Of a stretch of DNA of 64,000 bases, positions 34,425 through 43,954 are shown one piece after another. The stretch is taken from contig NZ_LMWH01000026.1 in NCBI RefSeq assembly GCF_001507435.1, positions 62,001 to 126,000 of the forward strand, given 5' to 3'. Under the pieces are notes generated by a model. The model did no database searches. It was not told the origin of the DNA and saw only the letters and a list, made by a program, of their open reading frames with translations. Made by a program: the position numbers and the translations under genes. Numbering within the stretch: the first letter of the stretch is position 1; every line of letters starts with the position of its first letter. The DNA comes from Streptomyces sp. NRRL F-5122. Lineage in GTDB: Bacteria > Actinomycetota > Actinomycetes > Streptomycetales > Streptomycetaceae.

Positions 34425-34775
34425 GTGACCAGCCAGCGAACGACGACCCTGTGGCGTCCTACCGGCCTCAAGGAACTGGACCTCGTGCGGGAGTCGGACT
34501 GGCGTGCGTGGCCGCCCCGGCTTCCCGAGCAGCCGATCTTCTACCCGGTGCTCAACGAGGACTACGCCGTCAGGATCGCGCGGGACTGGAACGTCAAGCA
34601 CGACGGTGCCGGATTTGTCACCCGGTTCGAGGTCGAGTCGGAGTTCCTGCGCAGATACCCGGTCCAGCAGGTCGGCGGACAGACCATCCTCGAACTGTGG
34701 GTGCCGGCTGAGGAGCTCGAAGAGTTCAACGCCCACATCGTCGGCAGAATCCGGGTGGTTCACGAGTTCCGCTGA
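34425..34775 (+). CDS. Uncharacterised conserved-looking protein (116 residues)
   Basis: Starts at GTG 34425 (AGAGAG about 8 bases upstream): TSQRTTTLWRPTGLKELDLV, then SDWRAWPPRLPEQPIFYPVL, NEDYAVRIARDWNVKH and ELWVPAEELEEFNAHIVG. Proteins of this type are common in Streptomyces and are often named only by loose similarity; no function is known. Rich in aromatic residues; no signal peptide or membrane segment. The upstream extension to 34194 is not protein-like. Probably monocistronic. Confidence 0.75.
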   Translation: MTSQRTTTLWRPTGLKELDLVRESDWRAWPPRLPEQPIFYPVLNEDYAVRIARDWNVKHDGAGFVTRFEVESEFLRRYPVQQVGGQTILELWVPAEELEEFNAHIVGRIRVVHEFR

Positions 34776-34882
34776 GTCGAGGAGTCCCGGGCGGTGCGAC
34801 GATTCCGCCCTCCCGACGCACGGCCGCCGTCGAGGTGGGCCCCCGCACCCGCGCACGCACGGTGCCGGACCCACCCGACGGC

Positions 34883-35446
34883 TCACCCCTTGGCACAGCC
34901 GGCTTCGAAGGCAGCCTCGCTGCTGCGATGCATCACGAACTCGGGCGGGTCGGGCCGCTGTTGATCCGAATGCCATGCGCCGTCGCTGTCGATGATCGCT
35001 GCTCTCGCTCGCATCCGGAGTTCGTCGCCCTTCCAAGTGCCGTCGATATGCTCGATGTTCACGTCGCCCTTGCTGCGCGGAAGGCAGGGACTCACTGAGA
35101 ATCGGGTGCCTCGCCAGTTGCGCACGTCCCCCGATACGTCGCCCCTCGCGTCCTTGCCTGCTCCGCAGACCTTCATCCCGCCTGTCATACCGCAGGCAGA
35201 TTCGCAGTTCTCGTTGTAGTTCAGCCGCAGGAGGACCCGCCTGGTGTCGGTCTTCGAATACGAGATCTCACCCTGCCAGTAGCCTGTCAGCCTGGGCTGC
35301 CCGGGCAGCGGAAAGGCCCAGGGCGCAAACACCGTTCGCATAGCCAGCACCACGGCGATCAGAGCCGCCAAGAGGGCCAGGACCACGGTGCCTCTCTGCC
35401 AAGGGCCGGCCGTTCTCCACCACAGTCGTGCACGCTCGGTCTCCAT
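34883..35446 (-). CDS. Membrane-anchored protein of unknown function
   Basis: 187 residues. One membrane segment near the N-terminus (GTVVLALLAALIAVVLAM), then an outside domain with about seven cysteines (NCESACGM, VCGAGKD, CLPRSKG). Beta-rich middle (TGYWQGEISYSKTDTRRVLL). The ATG at 35446 sits just after a G-rich GGGGGGAG site. No family recognised. The cysteine pattern suggests disulfides and an extracytoplasmic location. Confidence 0.68.
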   Translation of the reverse strand: METERARLWWRTAGPWQRGTVVLALLAALIAVVLAMRTVFAPWAFPLPGQPRLTGYWQGEISYSKTDTRRVLLRLNYNENCESACGMTGGMKVCGAGKDARGDVSGDVRNWRGTRFSVSPCLPRSKGDVNIEHIDGTWKGDELRMRARAAIIDSDGAWHSDQQRPDPPEFVMHRSSEAAFEAGCAKG

Positions 35447-35917
35447 CGTCTCCCCCCAATGACCATGATGGGCCTGCCAACGCAGACGTAGGACAAAGCG
35501 CTACCGTTCCGGCCCCCGGGAATGCACTCCCCTACGACAGGACGCGACCCGAGCCCAGCCGCAGGCTCGACAGCTCGAGCCGACTCCCGTGGCGCGTCCC
35601 CACGTCACAAGTGAGGTCGTTCCCGCGCACTGCATCGTCCTGGCACACTGCATCCGAACGGAAGGCGACGGGTGCCATGCCGTCGGACTGCGAACCCAGC
35701 CTCCCGGGACCCGTCTCGTCGCCTGCCCCCAAGGTCAACACCTCGTCTGCGGGCAACCGACCCCTGGACAGGGCAACTTTGACCCGACCCTGAAGGACCG
35801 GGCTCGGAGGTATTGTCCAACTGGCTGTTGTGTCGGCTCGTCCATCCAGCACCCGCCTATTGAGTGGCAGGCACGGGTCGATCGCCCGCATGCTGCCGCT
35901 CAACACCTGTGCCGAGC
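35447..35917. other. Intergenic stretch of about 470 bases, no gene seen
   Basis: Between two minus-strand genes. Open frames present but without recognisable domains; no strong hairpin noted. Confidence 0.35.
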
Positions 35918-36449
35918 TCAGTAGCCGAAACCGCCGTCGCCGCCGTCCTGGGTGGCGGAGGCGGCCGGGGCGGCCTTCCTGACCGCGGCACCCTTCGCAT
36001 CCAGCGCGAACCAGACACCGCCGATGCCCTGGCCCTTGACGTCGCCTGCCGCCCGGTCGGCGGCGTAGTAGTACAGCGGGTGCCCGGCGTATGTCACCTG
36101 CGCCCGGCCCGCGTCGTCCGTCGTGCCGATCGGGCCCGCGTCGACACCGCCGCCGGCCTTCGGCTTGCCCTCCATGGGCGGCCACAGCTTGAGGCACGCC
36201 GCGTCGCAGTCCATGGAGTTCGTGTTCTTCCCGTCCGCGGTGAACAGGTACAGGGTCCGGCCACTGCCGTCCACGAGGACCGTACCCAAGGGCGAGTCGT
36301 TCGTCCGGACAGCGGAGGGGTTCATGGCTGCTGCCGGCCCCTGGCTCTTGGCCCCCGTCTTCATTGCCGGTACTGCCTCCGCCGCAGCCCGCCGGCCCGA
36401 GGGCGGCCACGAGAGCCAGCCCGGACACGGCGATCCTTCCACGATGCAT
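35918..36449 (-). pseudogene. Secreted-repeat (COG4315-type) lipoprotein gene with a frameshift
   Basis: An ATG at 36449 begins a lipoprotein signal, MHRGRIAVSGLALVAALGPA followed by GC. The mature domain continues in a different frame (about 36375-35918): SPLGTVLVDGSGRTLYLFTA, CDAACLKLWPPMEGKP, AGHPLYYYAADRAAGD, GGVWFALD, i.e. the pfam03640 repeat found twice. One extra base between about 36390 and 36360, near a five-G run, breaks the gene. The mature part also has an in-frame ATG, but without a signal peptide it would stay inside the cell. Family members are often made under ECF sigma control, and such a sigma gene is divergent here. Confidence 0.72.
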
Positions 36450-36599
36450 GGTGCCTCCGGTTCCATTCCGCTCGCCCGTACGACCGAGTCGCATGGGTTG
36501 TACGGGCGAGTCCGGCCACGGGATTGCGCCACATTCCCGAAAAGAATCCCGACCGCTTCGCCAATCTCTTCGCCGGGTTCGTACGTACACAGGGACGTG

Positions 36600-37190
36600 G
36601 TGCTGTTCTCGCGTGCGAACCAGGTCGACGACGTCACGCTCGTCGCCGCCTTCGCGCTGGGCGACGAGCAGGCGTCCGTCGCCTTCGTCAGACGTTTCCA
36701 GGACCCCGTGTACGGCCTCGCGCTGTCGGTGACCCGGGAGCCGGCCCTCGCCGAGGATGTGAGCCAGGAGGTGTTCGTGCGTGCGTGGCGCGCGGCAGGC
36801 AGCTACGACCCCCAGCGCGCCTCGGTCCTCACCTGGACGCTGACGATCACACGCAACGCGGCCATCGATGCCGTACGCGCCCGCCGGGCGAGGCCCGCCA
36901 CGGACGCCACCCTGGAACGCCTCATCGACGTGGCGCTTCGCAGCGACCCCGGGCCCGACGATCCCGAGCAACGGGCCCTCACCACGCTGGAGAGCGAGCG
37001 CGCCCTGCGCCGGTTGCGCGCCCTCCCACCGGAACAGGCCCGCGCCGTCTTCGGCGGTTGTACCGCCGCCGAGATCGGCCGTCAGGAGAACATTCCACTC
37101 GGGACCGCCAAGACCCGCATCCGCAGCGGTCTTCGAAGGCTGCGCGACTCGCTGAAGGAGGAACGCCGTGATGGATCGCCACCCCGATGA
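36600..37190 (+). CDS. ECF sigma factor
   Basis: 196 residues. Region 2 is clear: FVRRFQDPVYGLALSVTREP, ALAEDVSQEVFVRAWRAAGS, then TLTITRNAAIDAVRARRAR. Region 4 reads LPPEQARAVFGGCTAAEIGR and NIPLGTAKTRIRSGLRRLRD; compared with family members it looks about four residues short between AR and GGCTAAEI, in its first helix. Start GTG 36600 has AGGGA upstream; a GTG three bases earlier is possible. It directs RNA polymerase to promoters of its own small regulon, probably including the divergent lipoprotein. It overlaps the anti-sigma gene by 20 bases. Confidence 0.87.
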   Translation: MLFSRANQVDDVTLVAAFALGDEQASVAFVRRFQDPVYGLALSVTREPALAEDVSQEVFVRAWRAAGSYDPQRASVLTWTLTITRNAAIDAVRARRARPATDATLERLIDVALRSDPGPDDPEQRALTTLESERALRRLRALPPEQARAVFGGCTAAEIGRQENIPLGTAKTRIRSGLRRLRDSLKEERRDGSPPR

Positions 37191-37939
37191 GGACGAGTTG
37201 GTCGCCCTGGCGCTCGGCGCCCTCCCCGGCCCGGAGGACGAGGTGCTGCGGCACCTCACCGACTGCCCCGCCTGCCACCCGGCCTACGACGATGTCGCCA
37301 CCGGCGTCGATGCGGTGCTGCCTGCATCACCGTCCGTCGCGGCTCCTGGTTTCGAGACACAGGTCCTCGACCGCCTGAGACTCGAACGCCCTTCCGACCC
37401 CGACCGATCCAGGTATCGGATCCCACCCGCGAGGGCTCTGCCCTCCATCGCTCACGTTCGGCCCCGGGCGACGTACACCTCTCCCCCGGCTGTCCGAAAC
37501 CCGCGTCGCCCGGCCGCATCCGCGGCCAGCGCCGCCCTCGTCGGACGCTGCTGCTCGCGGCGGCCGCGGCCGCGGGGGTCTGCCTGGGCGGTGCAGCCGT
37601 GACCGTGCTCCATCACGACCACGCCCCGGTTCACGTGGCCCTCGGCGACCGCGGAGCATCCCTGGTCACCGCCTCGGGGACTGCGGTCGGAACCGTCGAA
37701 CCGAGTCTGGCCGGCAAGGACCGCGTCGTGGTCATGCAGATCACCTCGGGCGCCCCCGGCACGCACTACACCTGCCGGCTCATGCTCAAGGACGGCTCCA
37801 GCCGCGACGCCGGCTCCTGGTGGATGCCGGCCTCCGGGCAAGCGACCTGGATCGCCTACGCCACCGCGGCCACCTCGAGCGGGTCGAACTGACCATGGAC
37901 GACGGTCGCATCTGGTCGTCAGCCGTTCTCCGGCACTGA
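37171..37939 (+). pseudogene. Zinc anti-sigma factor gene with two frameshifts
   Basis: The N-terminus from ATG 37171 (GGAGG upstream) has the anti-sigma zinc motif HLTDCPACHPAYDD. The membrane segment TLLLAAAAAAGVCLGG and outer domain (VALGDRGASLVTASG, MQITSGAPGTHYTCRLMLKD) follow in a second frame. The tail LERVELTMDDGRIWSSAVLR with a TGA at 37937 lies in a third. One base is missing somewhere in 37405-37510 and one at about 37870. As it stands, the cytosolic domain would not be joined to the membrane anchor, so sigma control may be lost. If these are sequencing errors, the gene is a normal RskA-like anti-sigma. Confidence 0.75.
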
Positions 37940-38409
37940 CCCGGCATTCCCGGGCCGAGCACCGCTCCGTGCCGGAGCCGACGTACCAGCCGACCCGCAA
38001 CAGCCCCTTCCCGGCTCACGCTCCGCCCTGTACAGCGGCGTACGCAGCCGCGCCCGCAACAAAGGACGCCGTTCCTTCCGTTTCCGCATGGCTCTGCTCG
38101 TCGAGCGCGCCCTGGAGCGAGCAGGCCGGAAAGGCGCTGCACCGCCGGCCACCCCCTAGGCAATTCACAACGTCCACACACAATGGTGGTTGCTCGTTAT
38201 GCGTTCAACGAATAACAATCGCACGCGAAAGGATCTACCCGGCGAGTCGATGACGCCCCCACGTGCGGTCATCCCATGGGCCCCGGAACGGATCCGACCA
38301 CGTCTCAAGTGAGGGTGACAACGTTGTCAGAGCGCGTACCGACGCGACTTTCGCCCTTCACGCGCCCACTGCGCCGTTCGTACTCGGCCAGAGAGTTCAG
38401 GAACGCTTC
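37940..38409. other. Intergenic region of about 470 bases upstream of the amidase
   Basis: A locally AT-rich stretch around 38165-38225 (GTTATGCG, ACGAATAACAATC) is the likely promoter zone. No further gene recognised. Confidence 0.4.
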
Positions 38410-40350
38410 ATGACAAGATCCACAGATTCCCGCCGGCGCAAGTCGCGACACCGTGTGCCTTTGTTGGCGGCGGCAGGCATGGTCGCCCTCGCGGGCGCGG
38501 CCGTCCTGCCGCTGACCGCCATGGCCAGCGGCGACGCCACGCCGTCGAAGACCGCACGGCAGGATGACTTCGCCGCGGCCTCGAAGGAGTTCCACGTCCC
38601 GCAGCAGGTGCTGCTCGGCGTCGCGTACCAGGAGTCGGCGTGGGAGGACCACGCCGGCCGGTACAGCACCAACGGCGGCTACGGTCCGATGCACTTGACG
38701 GACGTCACACCCGAGATGCTGGCCGGAGGCGACGCCGGGGCCGTCGGCCGCGCCGACCTCAAGACGCTCGCCGCGGACCCCGCCCTGCACACCCTCGAGG
38801 CGGCGGCACGACTGACCGGCCTGTCCGCCGAGGAACTGCGCAAGGACCCGGCGGCCAACATCCGCGGCGGTGCCGCCCTGCTCGCGTCGTACCAGAAGGC
38901 GACGGTCGGCGCCGCGTCGTCGGACCCGGGCAAGTGGTACGCGGCGGTGGCCCGTTACAGCGGTTCCGCGCATCAGCAGGGTGCCGCCGCGTTCGCCGAC
39001 CGGGTGTTCTCCACCGTCAAGCACGGCGCCCGGCGCACCACGCAGGACGGGCAGCGCGTGAACATGACCGCAGCCCCGGACGTCTCCCCGGCCACCGCGC
39101 AGCTGGGCACCCTCCACCTCAAGGCGGCGGCCACCGCGGAGACCGAGTGTCCCTCCACGGTGGAATGCACCTTCGTCCCGGCCGCCCCGTCGAACGGCCA
39201 GGTCTCCAACCGCCCCGCCAACGGCATCCGGATCGACTCCATCGTCATCCACGACACCGAGTCGTCCTACGAGTCCGCCATCGCGACCTTCCAGAATCCC
39301 GGCGGCAGCGCGTCACACTATGTGATGCGGTCGTCGGACGGCGCGGTGACGCAGATGGTGCCCACCAAGGACCTGGGCTTCCACGCGGGCAACTACTCGA
39401 CCAACATGCACTCCATCGGCATCGAGCACGAGGGCTACGCCGCGCACGGCGGCAGTTGGTACACCGAGGCCCAGTACGAGGCCACGGCGGATCTGGTGAA
39501 GTACCTCGCCGCCCGCTTCGACATACCGCTGGACCGGCAGCACATCATCGGGCACGACAATGTCGCCGGGCCCTCGTCGGCCCTGGTCTCCGGCATGCAC
39601 TGGGACCCGGGCACGTCCTGGGACTGGGAACACTTCATGAAGCTCCTGGGCGCGCCGATCAAGGGCGTCCACGGCGTGGGCCGCGTCGGCTCGGTGGTGA
39701 CCATCGCCCCCGGCTTCTCCTCAAACCGGCAGACCGTGCAGATCTGCCCGGCGGACGACCCGACCGGTGACACCACCGCCTGCACCGACAAGCAGCAGCC
39801 GTCGAACTTCGTCTTCCTGCACACCGAACCCAGCCAGACCGCCCCCCTCTTCGGGGACCAGGCGGTCCACCCGGGTGGCGCCGGCACCGACCGGATCAAC
39901 GACTGGGGCAGCACGGCTCAGGCAGGCCAGCAGTTCGTGGTGGCCGATCGTTCCGGTGCCTGGACCGCGATCTGGTACAGCGGCGCCAAGGTGTGGTTCT
40001 ACAACCCGCTCGGCCGCAACACCGTACCGGCGCACGGTGTGAAGGTGATCAAGTCCGCCGGCGCCGACCCTGTCGCGGTCTACGGCTCCAGCTACCCGGA
40101 CGCCGCTGAGTACCCCGCCGGGCTGTCCCCGTCGACGCAGGCCCCGCTGAGCATGTACTCCGTCCCTGCCGGCCAGGCCTATGTCGCCACCCAGCCGCCG
40201 GCCGCCACGGACGACTTCTTCCCCTCGAGCGGAGCGGTGGTCACCGGCGGCAAGAAGATGTACACGATCCAGTACAACCACCGGGTCGGGCTGGTGTACG
40301 AGTCGGACGTGACCGCAACCGACCTTCCGGCCCTCGGCCACAACAGCTGA
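38410..40350 (+). CDS. Secreted N-acetylmuramoyl-L-alanine amidase with an extra lysozyme-like N-terminal domain
   Basis: 646 residues. Signal peptide about 1-40 (basic start, then [20 protein letters not shown]). Residues 50-205 resemble the lytic-transglycosylase fold: [20 protein letters not shown] (catalytic-type Glu 75), [16 protein letters not shown]. Amidase_2 domain about 255-410: H281 in IVIHDTES, H340/E341 in IEHEGYA and H397 in MHWDPGTSW would bind zinc and cleave the peptide from MurNAc. The C-terminal 230 residues look SH3-like. ATG 38410 has AGGA 7 bases upstream. Exported; probably remodels or attacks peptidoglycan. Monocistronic, followed by a strong terminator. Confidence 0.9.
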   Translation: MTRSTDSRRRKSRHRVPLLAAAGMVALAGAAVLPLTAMASGDATPSKTARQDDFAAASKEFHVPQQVLLGVAYQESAWEDHAGRYSTNGGYGPMHLTDVTPEMLAGGDAGAVGRADLKTLAADPALHTLEAAARLTGLSAEELRKDPAANIRGGAALLASYQKATVGAASSDPGKWYAAVARYSGSAHQQGAAAFADRVFSTVKHGARRTTQDGQRVNMTAAPDVSPATAQLGTLHLKAAATAETECPSTVECTFVPAAPSNGQVSNRPANGIRIDSIVIHDTESSYESAIATFQNPGGSASHYVMRSSDGAVTQMVPTKDLGFHAGNYSTNMHSIGIEHEGYAAHGGSWYTEAQYEATADLVKYLAARFDIPLDRQHIIGHDNVAGPSSALVSGMHWDPGTSWDWEHFMKLLGAPIKGVHGVGRVGSVVTIAPGFSSNRQTVQICPADDPTGDTTACTDKQQPSNFVFLHTEPSQTAPLFGDQAVHPGGAGTDRINDWGSTAQAGQQFVVADRSGAWTAIWYSGAKVWFYNPLGRNTVPAHGVKVIKSAGADPVAVYGSSYPDAAEYPAGLSPSTQAPLSMYSVPAGQAYVATQPPAATDDFFPSSGAVVTGGKKMYTIQYNHRVGLVYESDVTATDLPALGHNS

Positions 40351-40656
40351 CGCACTGATCGGGGGTGTCCGGTATCCGCACGACGGACCGGGCACCCCCT
40401 ACCGCTCTGTACGGACGACAGTCGCACCCGCCCCGGGGAACAGGCTGAAGGCCGCGACTGCAGCATCGACGCCATAGGACTGAGTACTGATCGTGCGATC
40501 CGGACTCCCGCGAGTGCTCGCAGGCGCCCCCGCGCGCCACACCGCTGCCCGCCTCCCACCGCACAGGCGGCACCAGGTGCTTGGGATGTGACCCTCCGGC
40601 GACGAAGCTCGTCACGCCCCCGCCCTGGTCGGCGCGTCGCGTGGTAGTCATGACCC
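40351..40656. other. Intergenic stretch of 306 bases with a terminator
   Basis: Between the amidase and nucleotidyltransferase-like genes. Holds the terminator at 40361-40399; no gene recognised in the rest. Confidence 0.4.
40361..40399 (+). terminator. Terminator after the amidase
   Basis: GGGGGTG at 40361-40367 pairs with CACCCCC at 40393-40399, with CCGGT/ACCGG pairing inside; the stem begins 10 bases after the stop. Confidence 0.8.
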
Positions 40657-41283
40657 GTGATCGGTCGCCTTCCGCTGGATGAACAACTCGCCACTCTCAC
40701 GTCGGTCCTCTCCCGCAACGAGGTACTGCTCGAGGTGCTGGAACGGTCCGCGTCCCTGGCCCTGCCCGGCTGGTACGTGACGGCGGGCTGCCTCTTCCAG
40801 ACCGTGTGGAACGTCGTCACTGACAGGCCACCCACGAGCGGGATCAAGGACTACGACGTCTTCTACTTCGACGGCAGCGATCTGTCGTGGGAGGCGGAGG
40901 ACGCGGTGATCGCAGCGGGTGCGGAGGCCTTTGCCGGGCTGCCGGCCGAGGTCGAGATCCGCAACGAGGCCCGGGTCCACCTCTGGTACGAGCAGAAGTT
41001 CGGCGTCGCACGCGCTCCCTATGCGTCCACGGAGGCGGCCATCGACAGCTTCGCGGCCACCACCTGTTGTCTGGGGGTACGGCTGGAGCCCGGCGGCCGG
41101 TGGCGCGTCTACGCGCCGCACGGCCTCTCCGATGTGTTCAACCTGGTCGTACGGCCCAATCCGGTGCTTGCCCCGCGGGAGGTCTACGAGAGCAAGACGG
41201 CCCGCTGGCGGCTGCACTGGCCCGAGCTGACGGTGCTTGAGTGGCCGGCCGGAACCGCGGCACGAGGTCGCTCCTCGTACTGA
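40657..41283 (+). CDS. Nucleotidyltransferase-family protein (DUF925/NTP_transf_6)
   Basis: 208 residues. GWYVTAGCLFQTVWNVVTDR and IKDYDVFYFDGSDLSWEAED match the family of nucleotidyltransferase-like proteins (pfam06042) with the DYDVFYFD acidic pair for metal. The C-terminal DVFNLVVRPNPVLAPREVYE and KTARWRLHWPELTVL are family hallmarks. Function unknown. GTG start at 40657, weak ribosome site. Cytosolic. Convergent with the LLM oxidoreductase gene. Confidence 0.85.
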   Translation: MIGRLPLDEQLATLTSVLSRNEVLLEVLERSASLALPGWYVTAGCLFQTVWNVVTDRPPTSGIKDYDVFYFDGSDLSWEAEDAVIAAGAEAFAGLPAEVEIRNEARVHLWYEQKFGVARAPYASTEAAIDSFAATTCCLGVRLEPGGRWRVYAPHGLSDVFNLVVRPNPVLAPREVYESKTARWRLHWPELTVLEWPAGTAARGRSSY

Positions 41284-41333
41284 CCCGCGCGGGGGGCGCA
41301 GGCAATTCGGAAGCCGGGCGAGACGCCGTCACA

Positions 41334-42251
41334 TCAACCCGCTCGTACCCCTTCGATGAATCGACCCGCGAGGTCTACCCGTTCGTCGAGTGTGGCCGAC
41401 ATCTGGCCGAAGTCCACGAACAGTTCGTGCACACCGGCCTCCTCGGCGGCCCTGGAATAGTCGATGTACTGGTCCAGGGTGCCCGCTCGGGGGAAACGCT
41501 CCGGGCCGGTCGGTGTGGCGGTCAGCAAGGGATTCACCCGCAGGGCCATACGGAGTGCGGACGGATCCCGATCCGCCTCCTCGGCCTCTTTGACGATGGT
41601 CGCCCACATTCCCAGCAAGGCGGTCATCGGCATGGCGCCGGGCAGCCAGCCGTCGAGGCGTCGGCCGATGCGGCGAAGTCCCCTGGGTGTGAAGGCCGCC
41701 AGCAGGAGTGGCGGACGCGGGCGCTGGTGAGGCTTGAGCCCGACCACCGTGTCCGGAACGGTGAACAGGGGGCCGTCGTGGGCGAGGGCGTCCTTGGCCC
41801 AATACTGCTCCAGGACGTCGAGCGTCTCGTCGAGTCGCGCGCCTCTGCCGTCCCAGGGGACGTCGACGGCCGTGTACTCCTCGGGCATCCAGCCGAAACC
41901 GACGCCGACGTCGAGGCGCCCGTGACTCACGAGGTCGAGGGTCGTCAGCGATCGTGCCAGCATCAACGGTGGCTGCCACAGGGCGTTCAGCGTGCTGGTG
42001 CCCAAGCGGACCCGGCTCGTGTGAGCGGCGGCGAAGGTCAGGCCGAGCAGCGGGTCCAGGTGGTTCTCATAGACCCGGGGCATCACGCCGTCGACTCCCG
42101 GGTACGGGACGCTCGGTGCGACCGGTGCCAGCAGACGGTCGCCCGTCCACAGGGAGTCGAACCCCAACTCCTCGGCCGTGCGGCTGATTCTGATGATGCC
42201 TTCCGGCCGTGCGTCCGGACCGAAGGTCGGAAGGGCCAGACCAAGTCGCAT
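41334..42251 (-). CDS. LLM-class (F420-dependent) oxidoreductase
   Basis: 305 residues, luciferase-like TIM barrel: MRLGLALPTFG at the N-terminus, TAEELGFDSLWTGDRLLAPV, RVRLGTSTLN, DVGVGFGWMPEEY and LDETLDVLEQYW. This branch uses F420 or FMN; substrates include sugars, cell-wall lipids and antibiotics, so the reaction cannot be given. ATG at 42251 follows AGGGA. The open frame upstream to 42596 is not coding. Divergent from the MDR oxidoreductase gene, with a 427-base gap. Confidence 0.9.
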   Translation of the reverse strand: MRLGLALPTFGPDARPEGIIRISRTAEELGFDSLWTGDRLLAPVAPSVPYPGVDGVMPRVYENHLDPLLGLTFAAAHTSRVRLGTSTLNALWQPPLMLARSLTTLDLVSHGRLDVGVGFGWMPEEYTAVDVPWDGRGARLDETLDVLEQYWAKDALAHDGPLFTVPDTVVGLKPHQRPRPPLLLAAFTPRGLRRIGRRLDGWLPGAMPMTALLGMWATIVKEAEEADRDPSALRMALRVNPLLTATPTGPERFPRAGTLDQYIDYSRAAEEAGVHELFVDFGQMSATLDERVDLAGRFIEGVRAG

Positions 42252-42678
42252 GTCAATTCCCTGGTGGCGTAAGGGGGTACGGGGCGGCTCGGCGGGCCGC
42301 GGACCGACGGTCGTTTCCCGCCGTTTCGGCGCAGCGTACTCGAGGACGGCAGAGGGGTCCGCGGGCGGATCGATCGTCGGCTCGCTCGCGATCGGTCCCG
42401 CCTTCCGCCGGTGTGCCGCCCTCCGCACCCACAGTGCTCCGTGCCCAGTCTCCCGTATTTCACGAGGGCGTAGGCCTTGACGGGGAGGTTTCCTCGGAGC
42501 CGCGCCAGGTGCCTCGCCTGCGTCGTGACTCCTGCGGACAGGACCGGCACCCGGCGCACAGCTGATCGGATGTCGCAGGGCCCGAACCGGGCGCATGCGA
42601 GTCGGACCAGCCCGATCGCGAGCGGTGTCCGGCTGGGTTAGTGTGAATGGTGGGGTCGATTATGACCGGAGCCATATC
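42252..42678. other. Divergent intergenic region of 427 bases
   Basis: Between the LLM oxidoreductase and the MDR oxidoreductase. No regulator gene or clear operator repeat; CGATCG-rich stretches near 42370-42395 show weak symmetry only. Confidence 0.4.
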
Positions 42679-43653
42679 GTGCGTGCCATCGTCATCGAGA
42701 AGTTCGGTGGTCCTGACAGCCTCGTCTACACGGAACTCCCGGACCCTGAACCCCGAACAGGTGATGTAGTCATCAACATCAAGGCGTTCGGGCTCAACCA
42801 TGCCGAGATGCATATGCGCAGGGGTGAGTGGGCCGAGGCCGCCAAGGTCAGCGGTATCGAATGCGTCGGTCTGGTCACGTCCTGCCCCGGCGGTGAGTTC
42901 CCCGTGGGCGCGAAGGTCGCCGCGCTGATGGGTGGCCTCGGGCGCACGATCAACGGCAGCTACGCCGAATACACCCGGGCGCCGGCATCGAATGTCGCGA
43001 TCATCGAGTCGGACCTGCCCTGGGCCGAGCTGGCCGTCATCCCGGAGACGTACGCAACGGCGTGGACCTGTCTGTTCCGTAGTCTGGAGATCGCCCCGGG
43101 TGAGACCTTGGTGGTCCGAGGAGCGACCTCCGCCTTCGGTCAGGCCGCCGTGAACCTGGCCGTGAACGCCGGTGTGCGGGTCATCGGTACGTCCCGCGAT
43201 CGTCGGCGATTCGACCTGCTGGAGGAACTCGGCGTGGACCGAGCCGAGTTGGAGGGCCCGGAGCTCTCCGAGCGGATCGCCGAGGCCAAACAACTCGACG
43301 CGGTACTCGATCTGGTGGGCAACAGCACCATCCTCGACTCCCTTGCCATGCTGCGCCGGGGCGGACGCGCCTGCTTGGCGGGCTGGCTCGGCGGGCTCGA
43401 GCCGATCAGCGACTTCAACCCATTGCTGCAGATGGCAAGCGGCGTCTATCTGACCTTTTTCGGCAGCTTTGTATTCGGAAAGCCCGGATTCCCGCTCTCG
43501 GATGTACCGCTCCAGGAAATCGCGGAGCAGGTGGCGGCAGGGCGTCTCAAGGCAAAGCCCTCGCGCGTGTTCCGCTTCGACGACGTACGTGAAGCCCATC
43601 GTGTCATGGAAGTGGGCGAAGCCAAGGGGAAGATGGTCGTCGTCCTCGATTGA
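42679..43653 (+). CDS. Zinc-free MDR alcohol dehydrogenase/quinone oxidoreductase family protein
   Basis: 324 residues. GroES-like first domain (RAIVIEKFGGPDSLVYTELP, DVVINIKAFGLNHAEMHMRR) and Rossmann domain (TLVVRGATSAFGQAAVNLAV, LDAVLDLVGNSTILDSLAML). No catalytic zinc cysteines, as in the quinone-oxidoreductase branch that reduces enones or quinones with NADPH. GTG at 42679 has GGAG 7 bases upstream; the longer frame is not family-like. Followed by hairpins. Divergent from the LLM gene. Confidence 0.9.
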   Translation: MRAIVIEKFGGPDSLVYTELPDPEPRTGDVVINIKAFGLNHAEMHMRRGEWAEAAKVSGIECVGLVTSCPGGEFPVGAKVAALMGGLGRTINGSYAEYTRAPASNVAIIESDLPWAELAVIPETYATAWTCLFRSLEIAPGETLVVRGATSAFGQAAVNLAVNAGVRVIGTSRDRRRFDLLEELGVDRAELEGPELSERIAEAKQLDAVLDLVGNSTILDSLAMLRRGGRACLAGWLGGLEPISDFNPLLQMASGVYLTFFGSFVFGKPGFPLSDVPLQEIAEQVAAGRLKAKPSRVFRFDDVREAHRVMEVGEAKGKMVVVLD

Positions 43654-43705
43654 CCGCCCACCAGATTCCGGACAACGGCGGTCGACGAGGTTCGGCGGGC
43701 GGTCA
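43651..43705 (+). terminator. Terminator overlapping the stop codon of the MDR gene
   Basis: TGACCGCCC (43651-43659, starting with the stop codon) pairs with GGGCGGTCA (43697-43705). Confidence 0.55.
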
Positions 43706-43799
43706 GGGGTTGCGGCATCACCTCGGTACCGCTCCCGTGCGTGCCGCGCCGGTTCCGGCCGTCCGCGCCCCCACCATGGTCCCGGTGATGAACGTGCCT

Positions 43800-43841
43800 G
43801 TGCCGTAGCCGCCGCCCCGTCACCGGCGGCGGCTACGGCAC
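43800..43841. terminator. Very strong bidirectional terminator
   Basis: GTGCCGTAGCCGCCGCC (43800-43816) pairs perfectly with GGCGGCGGCTACGGCAC (43825-43841): 17-bp stem, 8-base loop, between converging genes. Confidence 0.88.
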
Positions 43842-43897
43842 CCACGCCCCGTCGCGTGGCAGGTTGACGTGTCGCCCGTGCTCGGCTCACCTGCTCG

Positions 43898-43936
43898 GCC
43901 CGGCGGGACCTGTGGAGTGCGAAGGTCCCGCCGGGC
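43898..43936 (-). terminator. Terminator after the PHP metallohydrolase gene
   Basis: GCCCGGCGGGACC (43898-43910) pairs perfectly with GGTCCCGCCGGGC (43924-43936), 13-bp stem, 13-base loop, just past the stop of the minus-strand gene. Confidence 0.8.
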
Positions 43937-43954
43937 GCAGGATGCGGGCGGACG

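Noticed and set aside
35532..37259. 575-codon minus-strand frame across the sigma and lipoprotein genes
   Set aside because: Only its short signal-peptide part (near 36449) belongs to a gene; the rest is antisense of the sigma factor or non-coding.
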